In this document: positions 8,673-17,149 of the stretch, one piece after another
Numbering within the stretch: the first letter of the stretch is position 1
How the letters are laid out: each line of letters starts with the position of its first letter
Assembly: GCF_003838195.1 (NCBI RefSeq)
Contig: NZ_RCBY01000071.1
Span: 1 to 32,785 of the forward strand
Origin: Okeania hirsuta
Lineage (GTDB): Bacteria > Cyanobacteriota > Cyanobacteriia > Cyanobacteriales > Microcoleaceae
Reading direction: 5' to 3'
DNA: 32,785 nucleotides
Notes under the pieces: generated by a model
What the model was told of the DNA's origin: nothing
Databases searched by the model: none
The model's input: only the letters and a program-made list of their open reading frames with translations
Made by a program: the position numbers and the translations under genes

Positions 8673-9186
8673 CTATTTGCGCTTTAACTTGGAACCAGCA
8701 CCAACAGCACCAACAACTAATAAACCTAAAATTGAAGCAGGTTCAGGTGTTGATTGAGATGGTTCAAATTGTGCAAAAGTGATATTATCAATTCCAGTTC
8801 CTGTATCTCCCCTTCCATTAACACTATAAACAATAGACAAAGATTTGATAGCATTTGAATTACCACTAATGCTGAAAGTATCAAGAGTTTCTGAACTTAC
8901 CGGACCTGTGGAACCTAGAAAGTCCTGAGAATTAATAACAGTAGAAAAACTATCAGAAAATACTGTTACAGTCGCTACACCAGGACCACCGTTGAAAGAT
9001 AACGCATCTAAATCTAGAAGGTCTATACTAACTTCTGATACAGCTTGACTAAATTCAATAAAGTAGTTACTAGCTCCCGATCCTGACAACCCATCTGTCA
9101 GGAAGAAATTGCCGATTTCAGACTGAAGACTAGCACCATCACCAAAACTAAAACCAGTTACTGGATCTCCAATCTCTGCAATTTCA
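8673..9186 (-). pseudogene. PEP-CTERM protein lacking its N-terminus
   Basis: The frame continues upstream of any start codon: EIAEIGDPVTGFSFGDGASL, then the beta-rich body (EFSQAVSEVSIDLLDLDAL, GTGIDNITFAQFE), then the sorting signal TPEPASILGLLVVGAVGAGS with a KLKRK tail. No signal peptide or ATG precedes it. Instead the frame runs directly into the 3' end of the TauE/SafE-like gene, whose TGA is at 9184-9186. The 5' part was most likely removed by a deletion that joined the two genes. An internal TTG (9087) could in theory start a 138-residue product, but this would lack an export signal. It is probably non-functional. Confidence 0.65.
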
Positions 9187-9900
9187 GGAAGTAACGACCA
9201 ACAAAAACAACAAAACCACCGTGCGAAATTTCTCTTCTGGCAACCTTTTTCTCAACCTACTACCAAGATTTATCCCTATAGCAACTGGCAAAATACCCAC
9301 TACAGCAATACCTAACAAAGATGGCTGCAGCAATCCAATTTTGCCCAGTAGAAACAGCATAATCATACTTGAAAGGGTAAAAGAAAGATTGATCGCTTGT
9401 ACAAAAGTTTCTTTATTTAGGTCTAAAGCGAGTAAGAATGGCAAAATAGGCATAATCTGAGAACCGGTGATACCATTTATTACTCCTGTTGTCAATCCTA
9501 CAGGAACAGTCAGCCATGTTCTCATTTTCTCAGAAAGGATAATAGATTTTGAGCGCAATGCCCATAGAGCATAGAAAAATAAAATAGCTCCTAGAATAGC
9601 TCGACTAATTGTACCTTCTATAGAATTGAGAACGTATACCCCCAGAAGTAACCCTGGGAAAGTGGAGACATAGATAGGCCAAAAATTACTAAGTGCATCT
9701 TGAAACTTTCCAGTTTGTGCCATCACTAGGAGGTTACTTGAGAGGGAAGGTACAATAACTAAAGGTATAGCTATTTTCGGATCGAGAAAGGTTGCCATAG
9801 TAGGCAAACATATAGTTGAAAAACCTAATCCTGTAATTCCTTTGAGAAAAGCTGCAAAGAAAAATGATAAAAATATGGAAACCACTGTCTGGAGATTCAT
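9184..9900 (-). CDS. TauE/SafE-type membrane permease (C-terminus possibly shortened)
   Basis: This polytopic membrane protein of the sulfite exporter TauE/SafE (DUF81) family has about seven hydrophobic segments and the paired-half arrangement of the family. The first half has FLKGITGLGFSTICLP, the second GVINGITGSQIMPILPF. Family members export small anions such as sulfite or sulfoacetate; the substrate here is unknown. The protein is 238 residues and ends abruptly at FRTVVLLFLLVVTS. Family members usually finish the last helix with ten or more further residues. The stop lies exactly at the join with the truncated PEP-CTERM gene, so the end may be an artefact of a deletion. The start ATG is at 9898-9900. 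Confidence 0.82.
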   Translation of the reverse strand: MNLQTVVSIFLSFFFAAFLKGITGLGFSTICLPTMATFLDPKIAIPLVIVPSLSSNLLVMAQTGKFQDALSNFWPIYVSTFPGLLLGVYVLNSIEGTISRAILGAILFFYALWALRSKSIILSEKMRTWLTVPVGLTTGVINGITGSQIMPILPFLLALDLNKETFVQAINLSFTLSSMIMLFLLGKIGLLQPSLLGIAVVGILPVAIGINLGSRLRKRLPEEKFRTVVLLFLLVVTS

Positions 9901-10114
9901 TTGTCATATCAAGTGTGGATAATTAGTTATAGCGCTATGCGCAAGTCAGAAGTCAGCAAAATTAATGTCAAGTTAGATTTCACAAATAATATTATGTCCG
10001 GTAGCATCGTTTGTGTATAAAATTAAGGTGACACTCTTGAGAAAACCTTCTGCCTCCTGCTATCCTAGATAACTAAAGCCTCCTGCCTCCTGCCTTCCTT
10101 CCACCAAAGTCTAA

Positions 10115-10526
10115 TTATTCAAACGGACATGATATAAGTTGATCGCTCTCACTCACATTAGGATTAGTTTGTAAATAATCATATACCTGTTGACAAGTTT
10201 CTATCAACAAATTATCCAGATTCAAATTCCATAAAATAATCTTGCCATCAGAAGCAGCAGAAACTAACACTTTGCCATCAGGACTAAAACTCACACTTAA
10301 AACATTAGCCTCATGAGTATTCAAACTTTTGAGCAAAGTACCTTCAAAATGCCAAATTCTCAATATCCCATCTGTACTACCAGAAACCAATTTGTCGAGA
10401 GTTCAATACAAAACAAAATTCACCTGCTTTAATCCCTTGATCAAGCTCTTCATCAGCCTTTTGTCTGACATAACTAGAAGCATCATCGGGTAAACAGCCA
10501 CCTAAATAATATTGGTAATTATTCAT
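10115..10526 (-). pseudogene. AAA/WD40 gene with large internal deletion
   Basis: From ATG 10524-10526 the minus strand reads MNNYQYYLGGCLPDDASSYV, then RQKADEELDQGIKAGEFCFVLNSRQ. This is the typical N-terminus of cyanobacterial proteins with an AAA-like P-loop domain followed by WD40 repeats. The string that should continue 'MGKSSLRV' (the P-loop) is absent. The sequence instead jumps, in another frame, to LVSGSTDGILRIWHFEGTLL and the final WD40 blade (VLSVSFSPDGKVLVSAASDG, KIILWNL), ending SCPFE. More than a thousand bases of coding sequence must be missing. The join is near 10390-10395, where reading through gives a TAG. It is a clear pseudogene. Confidence 0.8.
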
Positions 10527-10664
10527 AAAAAAAATTAGGTGATAGCTACTGTTTTCCTATTTTTTTGTCAGATTTTTTTTACTAAAACTATCTCTATAAC
10601 CCGTATAATATTAATCGAAACCAATTAATTAACTGATAATCATCTCACAAAAGTTGAATTGAAA

Positions 10665-11660
10665 ATGTCTACAAATCTCTGGACTCATCGTCATATTTTA
10701 TCTCTAGCAGAATTTACACCCAATGAATATAATATTGTACTACAAACAGCAGCTAGTTTTCAAGAAGTTTTAGGTCGCCGGATGAAGAAAGTACCTGCAT
10801 TACAAGGTCTAGTAGTAGCAAATTTATTCTTTGAACCTTCTACACGCACCCGCAATAGTTTTGAACTAGCTGCTAAACGTTTGTCTGCGGATACTCTAAA
10901 TTTTGCTCCTGGTACTTCTTCTTTGAGCAAAGGAGAAACTATTCTGGATACAGCAATGACCTATCTCGCAATGGGCACAGATATGATGGTCATTCGACAT
11001 CGTGATGCTGGAGTTCCCGCAGCGATCGCTTCGGAAATGGATCGCAATGGTTCTGGAGTGCGAATTCTGAATGCTGGAGATGGTCAACATGAACACCCTT
11101 CTCAAGCTTTACTTGACCTATTTACTATCTGTATGTTGTTAGACTCAACTCAACCTAGAATAGAACTTTTAGAAGGAAAAAAAATTGCTATTGTGGGAGA
11201 TATTCTCCACTCTAGAGTAGCACGATCTAATATTTGGAGTTTGACGGCTTCTGGTGCCGAAGTACATTTAGCTGGAACACCTACTTTACTACCTAAATAT
11301 TTCGCCGAATTTGGCAAAAATAGACCGAGTAAATTATTTGTACATTGGGATATTAAACCAGCTCTAGAAAAAGCTGATTTTGTAATGACCCTACGTCTCC
11401 AAAAAGAAAGGATGAGCGAATCTTTATTACCTAGTTTACGAGAATATCATCAATTATTTGGTATTACACGCGATCGCCTCAAACTTTGTCAACCAGGAGT
11501 CAAATTATTACATCCTGGACCTGTTAACCGAGGAGTAGAAATTAGTTCTGACTTAATGGATGACCCTGAGTTAAGTTTAATTTCTCAACAAGTCACCAGT
11601 GGTATTGCTGTACGAATGGCTTTACTATATCTTTTAGGTGGAAGCAAAACAGAATCTTGA
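10665..11660 (+). CDS. pyrB: Aspartate carbamoyltranscarbamylase catalytic subunit
   Basis: PyrB condenses carbamoyl phosphate with aspartate to N-carbamoylaspartate in de novo pyrimidine synthesis. I use ATG 10665-10667 (331 residues, [17 protein letters not shown]); a TTG two codons earlier is less likely. The carbamoyl-phosphate loop [18 protein letters not shown] is intact. So are the [14 protein letters not shown] block, [17 protein letters not shown], and the C-terminal [17 protein letters not shown] aspartate loop. Length is typical. It is preceded by 130 bp of AT-rich sequence after the WD40 pseudogene and followed by a 380-bp gap, so it appears monocistronic. Confidence 0.97.
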   Translation: MSTNLWTHRHILSLAEFTPNEYNIVLQTAASFQEVLGRRMKKVPALQGLVVANLFFEPSTRTRNSFELAAKRLSADTLNFAPGTSSLSKGETILDTAMTYLAMGTDMMVIRHRDAGVPAAIASEMDRNGSGVRILNAGDGQHEHPSQALLDLFTICMLLDSTQPRIELLEGKKIAIVGDILHSRVARSNIWSLTASGAEVHLAGTPTLLPKYFAEFGKNRPSKLFVHWDIKPALEKADFVMTLRLQKERMSESLLPSLREYHQLFGITRDRLKLCQPGVKLLHPGPVNRGVEISSDLMDDPELSLISQQVTSGIAVRMALLYLLGGSKTES

Positions 11661-12042
11661 ATATAGTTAAGTATTATATTGGTGAGGTACAAAATTACAG
11701 ATTTTAGAGAATAAGGAATAAGCAACACAAAGAGGAGAAATAAATGTGTACCATTCTCTAAAAAATGCCATAATATAGCAGCAATATTTTCTTTTTGCAG
11801 AAAGGCACTTTATCGATTTTTTGAATTATGCTTCAGTTGATAAATACCAATATAGACTGCTGAATATAAACAATTATACTTAAATTATTTTAAATAGAAT
11901 TACTTTATTTAAACAAGCAAAAATATATAAAAAAATAAAAATTGAAGCATTAAATAACTCCTGATTTTTCCTGAACATATATATACTTTGCTACGTTCGA
12001 TATAATCTTTAACATGAGTGGAAACCAATTATTAACAATACT
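11661..12042. other. Intergenic with crossed inverted repeats
   Basis: This AT-rich gap between pyrB and moaE contains two interleaved inverted repeats at 11686-11763 (see findings). Within them is AGAGGAG before a five-codon ATG frame (MCTIL). No gene is supported. Confidence 0.4.
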
Positions 12043-12525
12043 ATGAATTCTAGTTTAAAAGTACCTTTATCTACCAAACTCAAACCAGAACAAAATCATT
12101 TTGCTATTACTATAGCTCCTTTATCTATTGCTGAAATCTACACTTTAGCGGATAATCCTGCTAATGGTGCTGTAGTAGTAATGAGCGGAATGGTTCGCAA
12201 TCAAACAGACGGCAAATCTGTAGTGGCCTTAGAATATCAAGCATATCAACCTATGGCCATCAAAGTTTTTGAGCAAATCTCTACAGAAATTCGTAGTCAA
12301 TGGCCAGAAGTCGAGACCGTGGTCATTCATCATCGAGTGGGACGTTTAAAAATTGGTGAAATAAGTGTTTTAGTGGCTGTCGGATGTCCACACCGTTCAG
12401 AAGCTTTTGAAGCTTCTCGTTATGGCATTGATACTTTGAAACATACAGCCCCTATATGGAAAAAAGAACATTGGGCCGATGGGTCAAGTAGTTGGGTCAG
12501 TATTGGAGCTTGTGAAGAGCAATAG
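12043..12525 (+). CDS. moaE: Molybdopterin synthase catalytic subunit MoaE
   Basis: MoaE, with the sulfur carrier MoaD, converts cyclic pyranopterin monophosphate to molybdopterin in molybdenum cofactor synthesis. The 160-residue protein has an N-terminal leader of about 18 residues, then FAITIAPLSIAEIYTL, GAVVVMSGMVRNQTDG, ALEYQAYQPMA, VIHHRVGRLKIGEISVLVAV and CPHRSEAFEASRYGID. The catalytic block KHTAPIWKKEHW contains the two active-site lysines (about Lys133 and Lys140). Everything expected is present. moaD and other cofactor genes are not adjacent. No obvious ribosome binding site precedes ATG 12043. Confidence 0.95.
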   Translation: MNSSLKVPLSTKLKPEQNHFAITIAPLSIAEIYTLADNPANGAVVVMSGMVRNQTDGKSVVALEYQAYQPMAIKVFEQISTEIRSQWPEVETVVIHHRVGRLKIGEISVLVAVGCPHRSEAFEASRYGIDTLKHTAPIWKKEHWADGSSSWVSIGACEEQ

Positions 12526-12917
12526 AGATAGTAGAGTCAGGAATTGGGAGTAGAATCAATTTAAATAAAGAAAAAAAAGGAAGTCGAGAAAAAGTTATTT
12601 AACAAATTTCCTGATCGCTACTATCCCACATTCGGTACGTCAATTTGTAACATCAAAAGTAGTATACATTTTTGATTGTTGGTAAATATTTATACAGTAT
12701 AAATTACTTCTCAAAAGTTAAATTCTCAGGAAAATATTAAGCATAAATACTTACTGAATTATTAATTCCTATTAACGACTATAATTTTTTTTCTTACTTT
12801 TGACTTTTGAATTTTGACTTTTGAATTTTGACTGTGGATAATTGGGAACTCTAGAAAAAATTTCTCGTCTAATTGGAACTAGAGCTAAATAACAAAATTA
12901 TTGAGCCAGTTCCGCTG
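12526..12917. other. Intergenic before the sigma factor gene
   Basis: AT-rich sequence with a short direct repeat TTTTGACTTTTGAAT near 12797-12832. No gene or clear promoter motif could be named. Confidence 0.4.
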
Positions 12918-13574
12918 ATGAATCAATATATATTTGTACCCTGGTCTAAGGTTGAACAAACCCTTTCGCAAGTGGAATTGCCACCTGAAAAACTCTCTAA
13001 CTACGATCTAGTACTGCGCTGCCAACAAGGTCATCGCCCAGATCGTGCAATCTTTGCAGAACTTCTACATCGATACCAACTCCATGTAGATAAAATTTTG
13101 TATCATTTAGCCCCTGAATGGCAAGACCGCTCAGATTTGGCTCAAGAGGTTTGGATTCGTGTATACCGTAACATTAAAAGATTACAAGAGCCAGTAAAGT
13201 TTAAGAGTTGGCTCAGTCGTATCACAACTAACCTGTTTTATGATGAGTTACGGAAACGAAAACGAGTTACCCCTCCTCTATCTTTAGACGCTCCTCTGAC
13301 TTTAGATGATGGTATGATAGATTGGGAGATTGCGACAAATACTCCAGGGCCAGAAGAAGAGTTAAGTACACAAGAATTTTATGATTATCTGAGGGATGCA
13401 ATCTCTCAACTACCAGAAGTATTTAGGGTAACTATTGTCTTGAGAGAAATAGAAGGTTTATCTTATGAAGAAATTGCAGAAATTACTGGAGTTTCTCTAG
13501 GTACTGTCAAATCAAGAATTGCTAGAGCTAGGCAAAGATTACAATTACAACTCCAAAAATATCTAGATATTTGA
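12918..13574 (+). CDS. Sigma-70 family (ECF, SigG-like) sigma factor
   Basis: This alternative sigma factor directs RNA polymerase to a small regulon. I prefer ATG 12918 (218 residues, MNQYIFVPWSKVEQ); a TTG at 12873 would add 15 residues. Region 2 spans about residues 30-105 and includes LAPEWQDRSDLAQEVWIRVY, then RNIKRL and WLSRITTNLFYDELRKRKR. Region 4 spans about 145-215 with LPEVFRVTIVLREIEGLSYE, EIAEITGVSLGTVKSRIARA and RQRLQLQ, the helix-turn-helix. No region 1 or 3 is present, as expected for an ECF factor. The anti-sigma gene starts 200 bp downstream, the usual arrangement. The sequence resembles the cyanobacterial SigG group from memory. Confidence 0.92.
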   Translation: MNQYIFVPWSKVEQTLSQVELPPEKLSNYDLVLRCQQGHRPDRAIFAELLHRYQLHVDKILYHLAPEWQDRSDLAQEVWIRVYRNIKRLQEPVKFKSWLSRITTNLFYDELRKRKRVTPPLSLDAPLTLDDGMIDWEIATNTPGPEEELSTQEFYDYLRDAISQLPEVFRVTIVLREIEGLSYEEIAEITGVSLGTVKSRIARARQRLQLQLQKYLDI

Positions 13575-13721
13575 ATGATATACATATAATAAGTAATTTG
13601 ATTTTGAGTAGAAATTTAGTCAAAATAAATCTCTAAATATTAATCAAATTTAATCGAGTAAAACAAAAATAATTCAATTAGCTTTTCTGAGAAAATATCA
13701 AAATTTTATGTAGCGTTGACT

Positions 13722-13781
13722 ATGAATAAAAATGTTAATTCAAATAACTTAGATAATCAAATTCAGGGTGAAAAAAAATGA
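13722..13781 (+). other. Short upstream ORF overlapping the anti-sigma start
   Basis: An ATG at 13722 opens a 19-codon frame (MNKNVNSNNLDNQIQGEKK). Its TGA (13779-13781) overlaps the ATGATG start of the anti-sigma gene. The frame ends in a run of eight A (13771-13778). One extra A would fuse it in frame to the anti-sigma protein. It could be a translational coupler, or the real N-terminus reached by slippage. Confidence 0.45.
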
Positions 13782-14254
13782 TGGAACAAGAAAGGTTTGA
13801 ATTAGTAAGTGCATATTTAGATGGTGAAGTAACTCCATCACAACGTAGAGAAGCAGAACTTCTACTTGCTACAGATCCAGTGGCAAAACACCTCTATCAA
13901 AGACTACTACAACTACATTCTGAATTCCAAAGGATACCAGTACCTCCAAAAGTAGAACCTGTGGAGATAATGGTTGATCGAGTATTTGATAAAATCGACC
14001 GTAGATCAAAACGGAAATTTGTCTTAGGTGGTACTGCTATTGCGGCTCTATGTATAGCATTTATATCGGGAATAATCTCAAATAGTCGGACTAATATTCT
14101 GCAGCTAGCTGAACATTCTAATTCTGAAACTGTACAAATTGCTTTAAATGAGCCTGTAATAGAAATAGTGAATCCTAATAATGTGATGTTAACTATAAAC
14201 GATCCAGTACTTAAAATTCCTCAACCTCCAATTTCACCAGTGAAAAATCAATAA
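13778..14254 (+). CDS. Anti-sigma factor, membrane-anchored
   Basis: This 158-residue protein is the likely inhibitor of the sigma factor encoded just upstream. The N-terminal part, RFELVSAYLDGEVTPSQRRE, is the helical anti-sigma motif found in cyanobacterial and zinc-finger-type anti-sigma factors, here without a His/Cys zinc site. One transmembrane segment follows at about residues 86-107 (FVLGGTAIAALCIAFISGII). A short extracytoplasmic tail of about 50 residues follows. The start ATG/ATG (13778/13781) follows directly on an A8 run and has no Shine-Dalgarno, so translation may depend on the short upstream frame. The signal sensed cannot be told. Confidence 0.8.
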   Translation: MMEQERFELVSAYLDGEVTPSQRREAELLLATDPVAKHLYQRLLQLHSEFQRIPVPPKVEPVEIMVDRVFDKIDRRSKRKFVLGGTAIAALCIAFISGIISNSRTNILQLAEHSNSETVQIALNEPVIEIVNPNNVMLTINDPVLKIPQPPISPVKNQ

Positions 14255-14375
14255 TAAGATTGTAAAATTACAAGTAGTTAGCAAATTATATTCCTTTAAT
14301 ATGACTATATTTATTTATAAATTTTATTATACTTGGAAGTGGAAAGGTTTATCAAAATAATTGGGTTATTCACCA

Positions 14376-14398
14376 CGCCTTTTAAGGCGAAATATTTT
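14376..14398 (+). terminator. Possible terminator after the anti-sigma gene
   Basis: The palindrome CGCCTTTTAAGGCG, a 6-bp stem, is followed by AAATATTTTT. It lies about 120 bp past the anti-sigma stop. Confidence 0.35.
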
Positions 14399-14519
14399 TG
14401 TAGGGTTACTCAAAATCCCCTACTTCCCCTCCTGGGAGGGGGAGGGGCGAGGAGTGGGTTAACTTCTGACTTCTGACTTCTGTACGTCGCCAATCCGACG
14501 GCTCCCCTATCTGACTTCG

Positions 14520-14921
14520 TCAATGGTTTGTCCAAAATCCACTAGGCAGTAATTTACCACCAAATAAATTAACCTTTTCTGGTAACATTAAGTAGCTCCA
14601 GACAGTCCATAAGTATTCTCCATTAATTCCAAAAGTATCAATTTTTTGTCTCTGGTACTCGTTTTCTGTTGGATGACGTTCAGGATGATAATCCTCTAAT
14701 CGATCCAAATCTAGCAAAACGTCTGGATTTGTGAATGATAAGATAAATCCATATACATTCATATCTCCTCTAGTCATCGCTGGATAGCCAAAAGATAGTT
14801 CATACAATAGACCATTAGTTATTGCCGGAAAAGCATCCACAACATATTCAGCACAATAGGATTTGTAGTTTACCTCTCCTGGTTTAAGAGTACCGTAGAC
14901 AAAGACTTGAAGATATTCCAC
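14520..14921 (-). CDS. Gamma-glutamylcyclotransferase-like (AIG2/GGCT fold) protein
   Basis: This is a GGCT/AIG2-fold protein, a family that includes gamma-glutamyl amine and glutathione-degrading cyclotransferases. The hallmark VFVYGTLKPGE sits at the N-terminus. The central acidic block LLDLDRLEDYHP carries the conserved catalytic-type glutamate. The start is uncertain. No in-frame ATG exists before the YGTL motif. I use GTG 14919-14921, which places VEYLQ before VFVYGTL and has GAGAAG 8 nt upstream; a TTG at 14987 would give 155 residues. At about 134 residues the length fits the family. It is convergent with the anti-sigma gene and divergent from the VOC gene. The substrate is unknown. 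Confidence 0.8.
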   Translation of the reverse strand: MEYLQVFVYGTLKPGEVNYKSYCAEYVVDAFPAITNGLLYELSFGYPAMTRGDMNVYGFILSFTNPDVLLDLDRLEDYHPERHPTENEYQRQKIDTFGINGEYLWTVWSYLMLPEKVNLFGGKLLPSGFWTNH

Positions 14922-15139
14922 ATAATTACTTCTCAAGAAATTACCTTCTAAAGACAAGTAAAAACTACCAGATGCTGTGTAAAACAATCTATCTATTAGT
15001 TACATATCGAAGCTACTGAAACGGCATTTGCTGTTGAGTACTACGAATACTCTATAATATAATAGTAAGGTTAAACTTAAATAGAGTTTATGCTAAGACC
15101 ACAAAAATTAATCAATCGTAATTCTTAATATCTGATTAA

Positions 15140-15742
15140 ATGATTTTAGTAGTAAATATGATGGCTTTTCTACTCCCCCAGTTAACTTTAGGCGCTTTTT
15201 TACCAGAGCTACCACTTGATAGTTTATTTTCTACCCAAGGAATAATGGTAATGCTACTAGCAGCTTATGCTGTAGCTATGTGGATGTTTCTTACTAGCGC
15301 CCCGAAAGTTCACACAATCATGGTTTCAGATTTAGCCCTTGCTCAACAGTTTTATGAAGGAATGCTGGATTTACCAGTAGCAGAAGTACCTTTACATTAT
15401 TATTATAATTATGAACAAACATTAGGTGCAACAGGTATAGATCCACTTTATCTATCAAGTGATTATTCCAGACCAAGCACTACTAACCAAGGAACAGGAG
15501 TTTCAGATGGTCTGTGGTATCAATTGATGAAAAACACGCAGGTACATATTATTAGTGGAGCAAGTCTTGGTACAAAAAATAATCAACGCCATGTTTGTTT
15601 TGATAAAGATTGTTTAGAACAAATATTAATGCGCGTACAAATGCGAGGTATTAAATACAAAATTAGAATTGAGAGACCCCTGAATTTATTAGTTAAAGAC
15701 TGGAATGGTCAAATAATAGAAATAGCTGAAGTCAAAAACTAA
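15140..15742 (+). CDS. Membrane-anchored VOC (glyoxalase-like) domain protein
   Basis: This 200-residue protein has a hydrophobic N-terminus (about residues 6-52, two possible helices, the second around MVMLLAAYAVAMWMFLTSA). A VOC/glyoxalase-like domain follows, from KVHTIMVSDLALAQQFYEGM to the end. The domain opening VSDLALAQQFYEGMLDLPVAEV is the typical VOC beta-alpha unit. The later GIKYKIRIERPLNLLVKDWN and GQIIEIAEV forms the closing strands. The metal-binding residues of true glyoxalases are not obvious. I believe this is a conserved cyanobacterial family of unknown function. Two other ATGs (15158, 15161) could be the start. A hairpin terminator follows 7 bp after the stop. Confidence 0.8.
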   Translation: MILVVNMMAFLLPQLTLGAFLPELPLDSLFSTQGIMVMLLAAYAVAMWMFLTSAPKVHTIMVSDLALAQQFYEGMLDLPVAEVPLHYYYNYEQTLGATGIDPLYLSSDYSRPSTTNQGTGVSDGLWYQLMKNTQVHIISGASLGTKNNQRHVCFDKDCLEQILMRVQMRGIKYKIRIERPLNLLVKDWNGQIIEIAEVKN

Positions 15743-15748
15743 AAATAT

Positions 15749-15770
15749 AGCCGTTAATAACGGCTTTGAG
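15749..15770 (+). terminator. Hairpin terminator after the VOC gene
   Basis: AGCCGTTAATAACGGCT forms a 6-bp stem (8 bp if the loop closes), followed by TTGAG. It lies 7 bp after the stop codon. Confidence 0.5.
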
Positions 15771-15930
15771 AAGAAATAAATTCCACCTCAAAATAATATT
15801 AATAATCTTAAAATTATCATCCTTAACCTATTGTTAAAGAACCGTTCAGCACTCAGCACTCAGCTTTGTTCATTTTTTTTGACGTTTAGAAGGGGATTTC
15901 AATCAGAGCTGCTAAAAGCTGATAGCTAGT

Positions 15931-16186
15931 TAATTATTGCTCTGCTGATTAAATCTAAAAGTATTTACAGATAAAGGTTTTAGTCTTTTTGGGGTCGAAT
16001 TGCATTGCCTAGTTTTTAGCTCTTTATGCTCAAAAAGGAGCGTATTTTAGGCGCATAGTTGGGCAGAAAAATCATTCTTACAATTGTTACTCCTACCTCC
16101 TCGCTGATCCCCATTTCTCCTGTCTCCTACCTCCTGTCTCCTGTCTCCCACCCTCACCCATAAGACTTTTTCAGCAAACCCTAATT
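15931..16186. repeat. MITE-like element copy A (tandem with copy B)
   Basis: It begins TAATTATTGCTCTGCTGATT and ends CAGCAAACCCTAATTA. Internal blocks (AAAGGTTTTAGTC, GTTGGGCAGA) and a CTCCTGT heptamer tract are shared with copies at 16182 and 28493. It has no coding capacity. Confidence 0.75.
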
Positions 16187-16403
16187 ATTGCTCTGTTGAT
16201 TAAATCTAAAAGCATTGACATATAAAGACAAGTGCCTTTTTGGCGTCGAATTGCAGTGCGCTTGTTTCAGTCTAAAACGCTCATGGATGTTAGTATTTTA
16301 CACAAGAGTTGGGCAGAACAATCTTGGGACAATTATTACTCCTAGCTCCTCTAAATTCCCCTAACTCCTGTCTCCTGTCTCCTGTCTCCTGACTCCTCCT
16401 TAC
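16182..16403. repeat. MITE-like element copy B
   Basis: It starts TAATTATTGCTCTGTTGATT, 251 bp after copy A. It carries the same blocks (AAATCTAAAAGCATTGACA, GAGTTGGGCAGAACA) and three uninterrupted GTCTCCT heptamers near 16369-16391. Its right terminus has been replaced by a different repeat (16399-16441). Confidence 0.7.
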
Positions 16404-16441
16404 TTAACCAATCTATAAGTGTTTAACCGGATTTGATATTA
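16399..16441 (-). repeat. Dispersed repeat carrying ATATCAAATCCGGTTAAAC
   Basis: The reverse complement of this 43-bp piece matches 28212-28256 at most positions (ATATCAAATCCGGTTAAACA, then nTTATAGA). It overlaps the stop codon of the HAD phosphatase gene. Confidence 0.65.
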
Positions 16442-16987
16442 TTTCTTATTTCCAGGCATTAAACGATAGGCACTCATACTTAAAGATGCTCCTAGAAGTT
16501 GAGAAACCCTGATTTCAAAAGAGCGAACCCCGTAATTAGGAAATTCTGAGCCAATATTAGATATAGGTTCAACAAGAATAGTAAACATTCCTAAACGATT
16601 TCCTGCTAAAACATCAGTAAATAAGCGATCGCCTACCATTGCAACTTGTTCTACTGGTAAATTCATCGCATCAACAGCTTTTTTTAATTTACGACGAGAA
16701 GGTTTACCAGCTCCAGCAATATAAGGTATATTAAGAGACTCGGCAATGCGACTTATTCTATATTGACTCAGATTATTACTTACTAACCATAGACTTGTGA
16801 TAGTTCTAATTTCTTCTACCCATTCACTTAATTCAGGAGAAGTGTTACTGTCACGAATTGGTACAAGAGTATCATCTACATCTAAAACTAACCCTTTAAT
16901 TTGATTTTTTTGAATAATTCCCGATGTTAGACTTAAAATTGAGTTTCCCAAAACTAAATTTGGCTGTAAAAGTTTACCCCAAGACAT
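16439..16987 (-). CDS. YqeG-family HAD-IIIA phosphatase
   Basis: This cytoplasmic phosphohydrolase of the HAD superfamily belongs to the YqeG / mitochondrial-PGP-phosphatase-like subgroup. I start at ATG 16985-16987 (182 residues, MSWGKLLQPNLVLG); a start at 17011 adds MIIININF, which is unlikely. Motif I is LVLDVDDTLVP (Asp36 nucleophile, Asp38 acid/base), motif II is LWLVSNN, motif III includes the Lys in AGAGKPSRRKLKK, and motif IV is MVGDRLFTDVLAGN. All catalytic positions are intact. The substrate may be phosphatidylglycerophosphate or a sugar phosphate, which cannot be decided here. It forms a minus-strand series with mltG, DUF3727 and ruvX upstream, an order I believe is common in cyanobacteria. 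Confidence 0.9.
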   Translation of the reverse strand: MSWGKLLQPNLVLGNSILSLTSGIIQKNQIKGLVLDVDDTLVPIRDSNTSPELSEWVEEIRTITSLWLVSNNLSQYRISRIAESLNIPYIAGAGKPSRRKLKKAVDAMNLPVEQVAMVGDRLFTDVLAGNRLGMFTILVEPISNIGSEFPNYGVRSFEIRVSQLLGASLSMSAYRLMPGNKK

Positions 16988-17149
16988 AAAATTAATATTT
17001 ATTATAATCACAATAATTTTAAATAAATAAGTTAAAAGTCAAAAGTAAAATATTAGCGCAGTATAAATAAAATACATCAAAGTTATTTATTCATAAACTG
17101 CTAATTTTGACTTTCTTACTCATCAAAAAAAAATAAAAAAAACTACTAG

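Noticed and set aside
11736-11760. Leader peptide ATG frame (MCTIL) with AGAGGAG
   Set aside because: Only five codons, with no downstream regulated gene close enough. The motif lies in a loop of inverted repeats.
14400-14520. Possible terminator or RNA at the CCCCTCCTGGGAGGGGG palindrome
   Set aside because: Same composition as dispersed repeats and no U-tract; not supported as a terminator.
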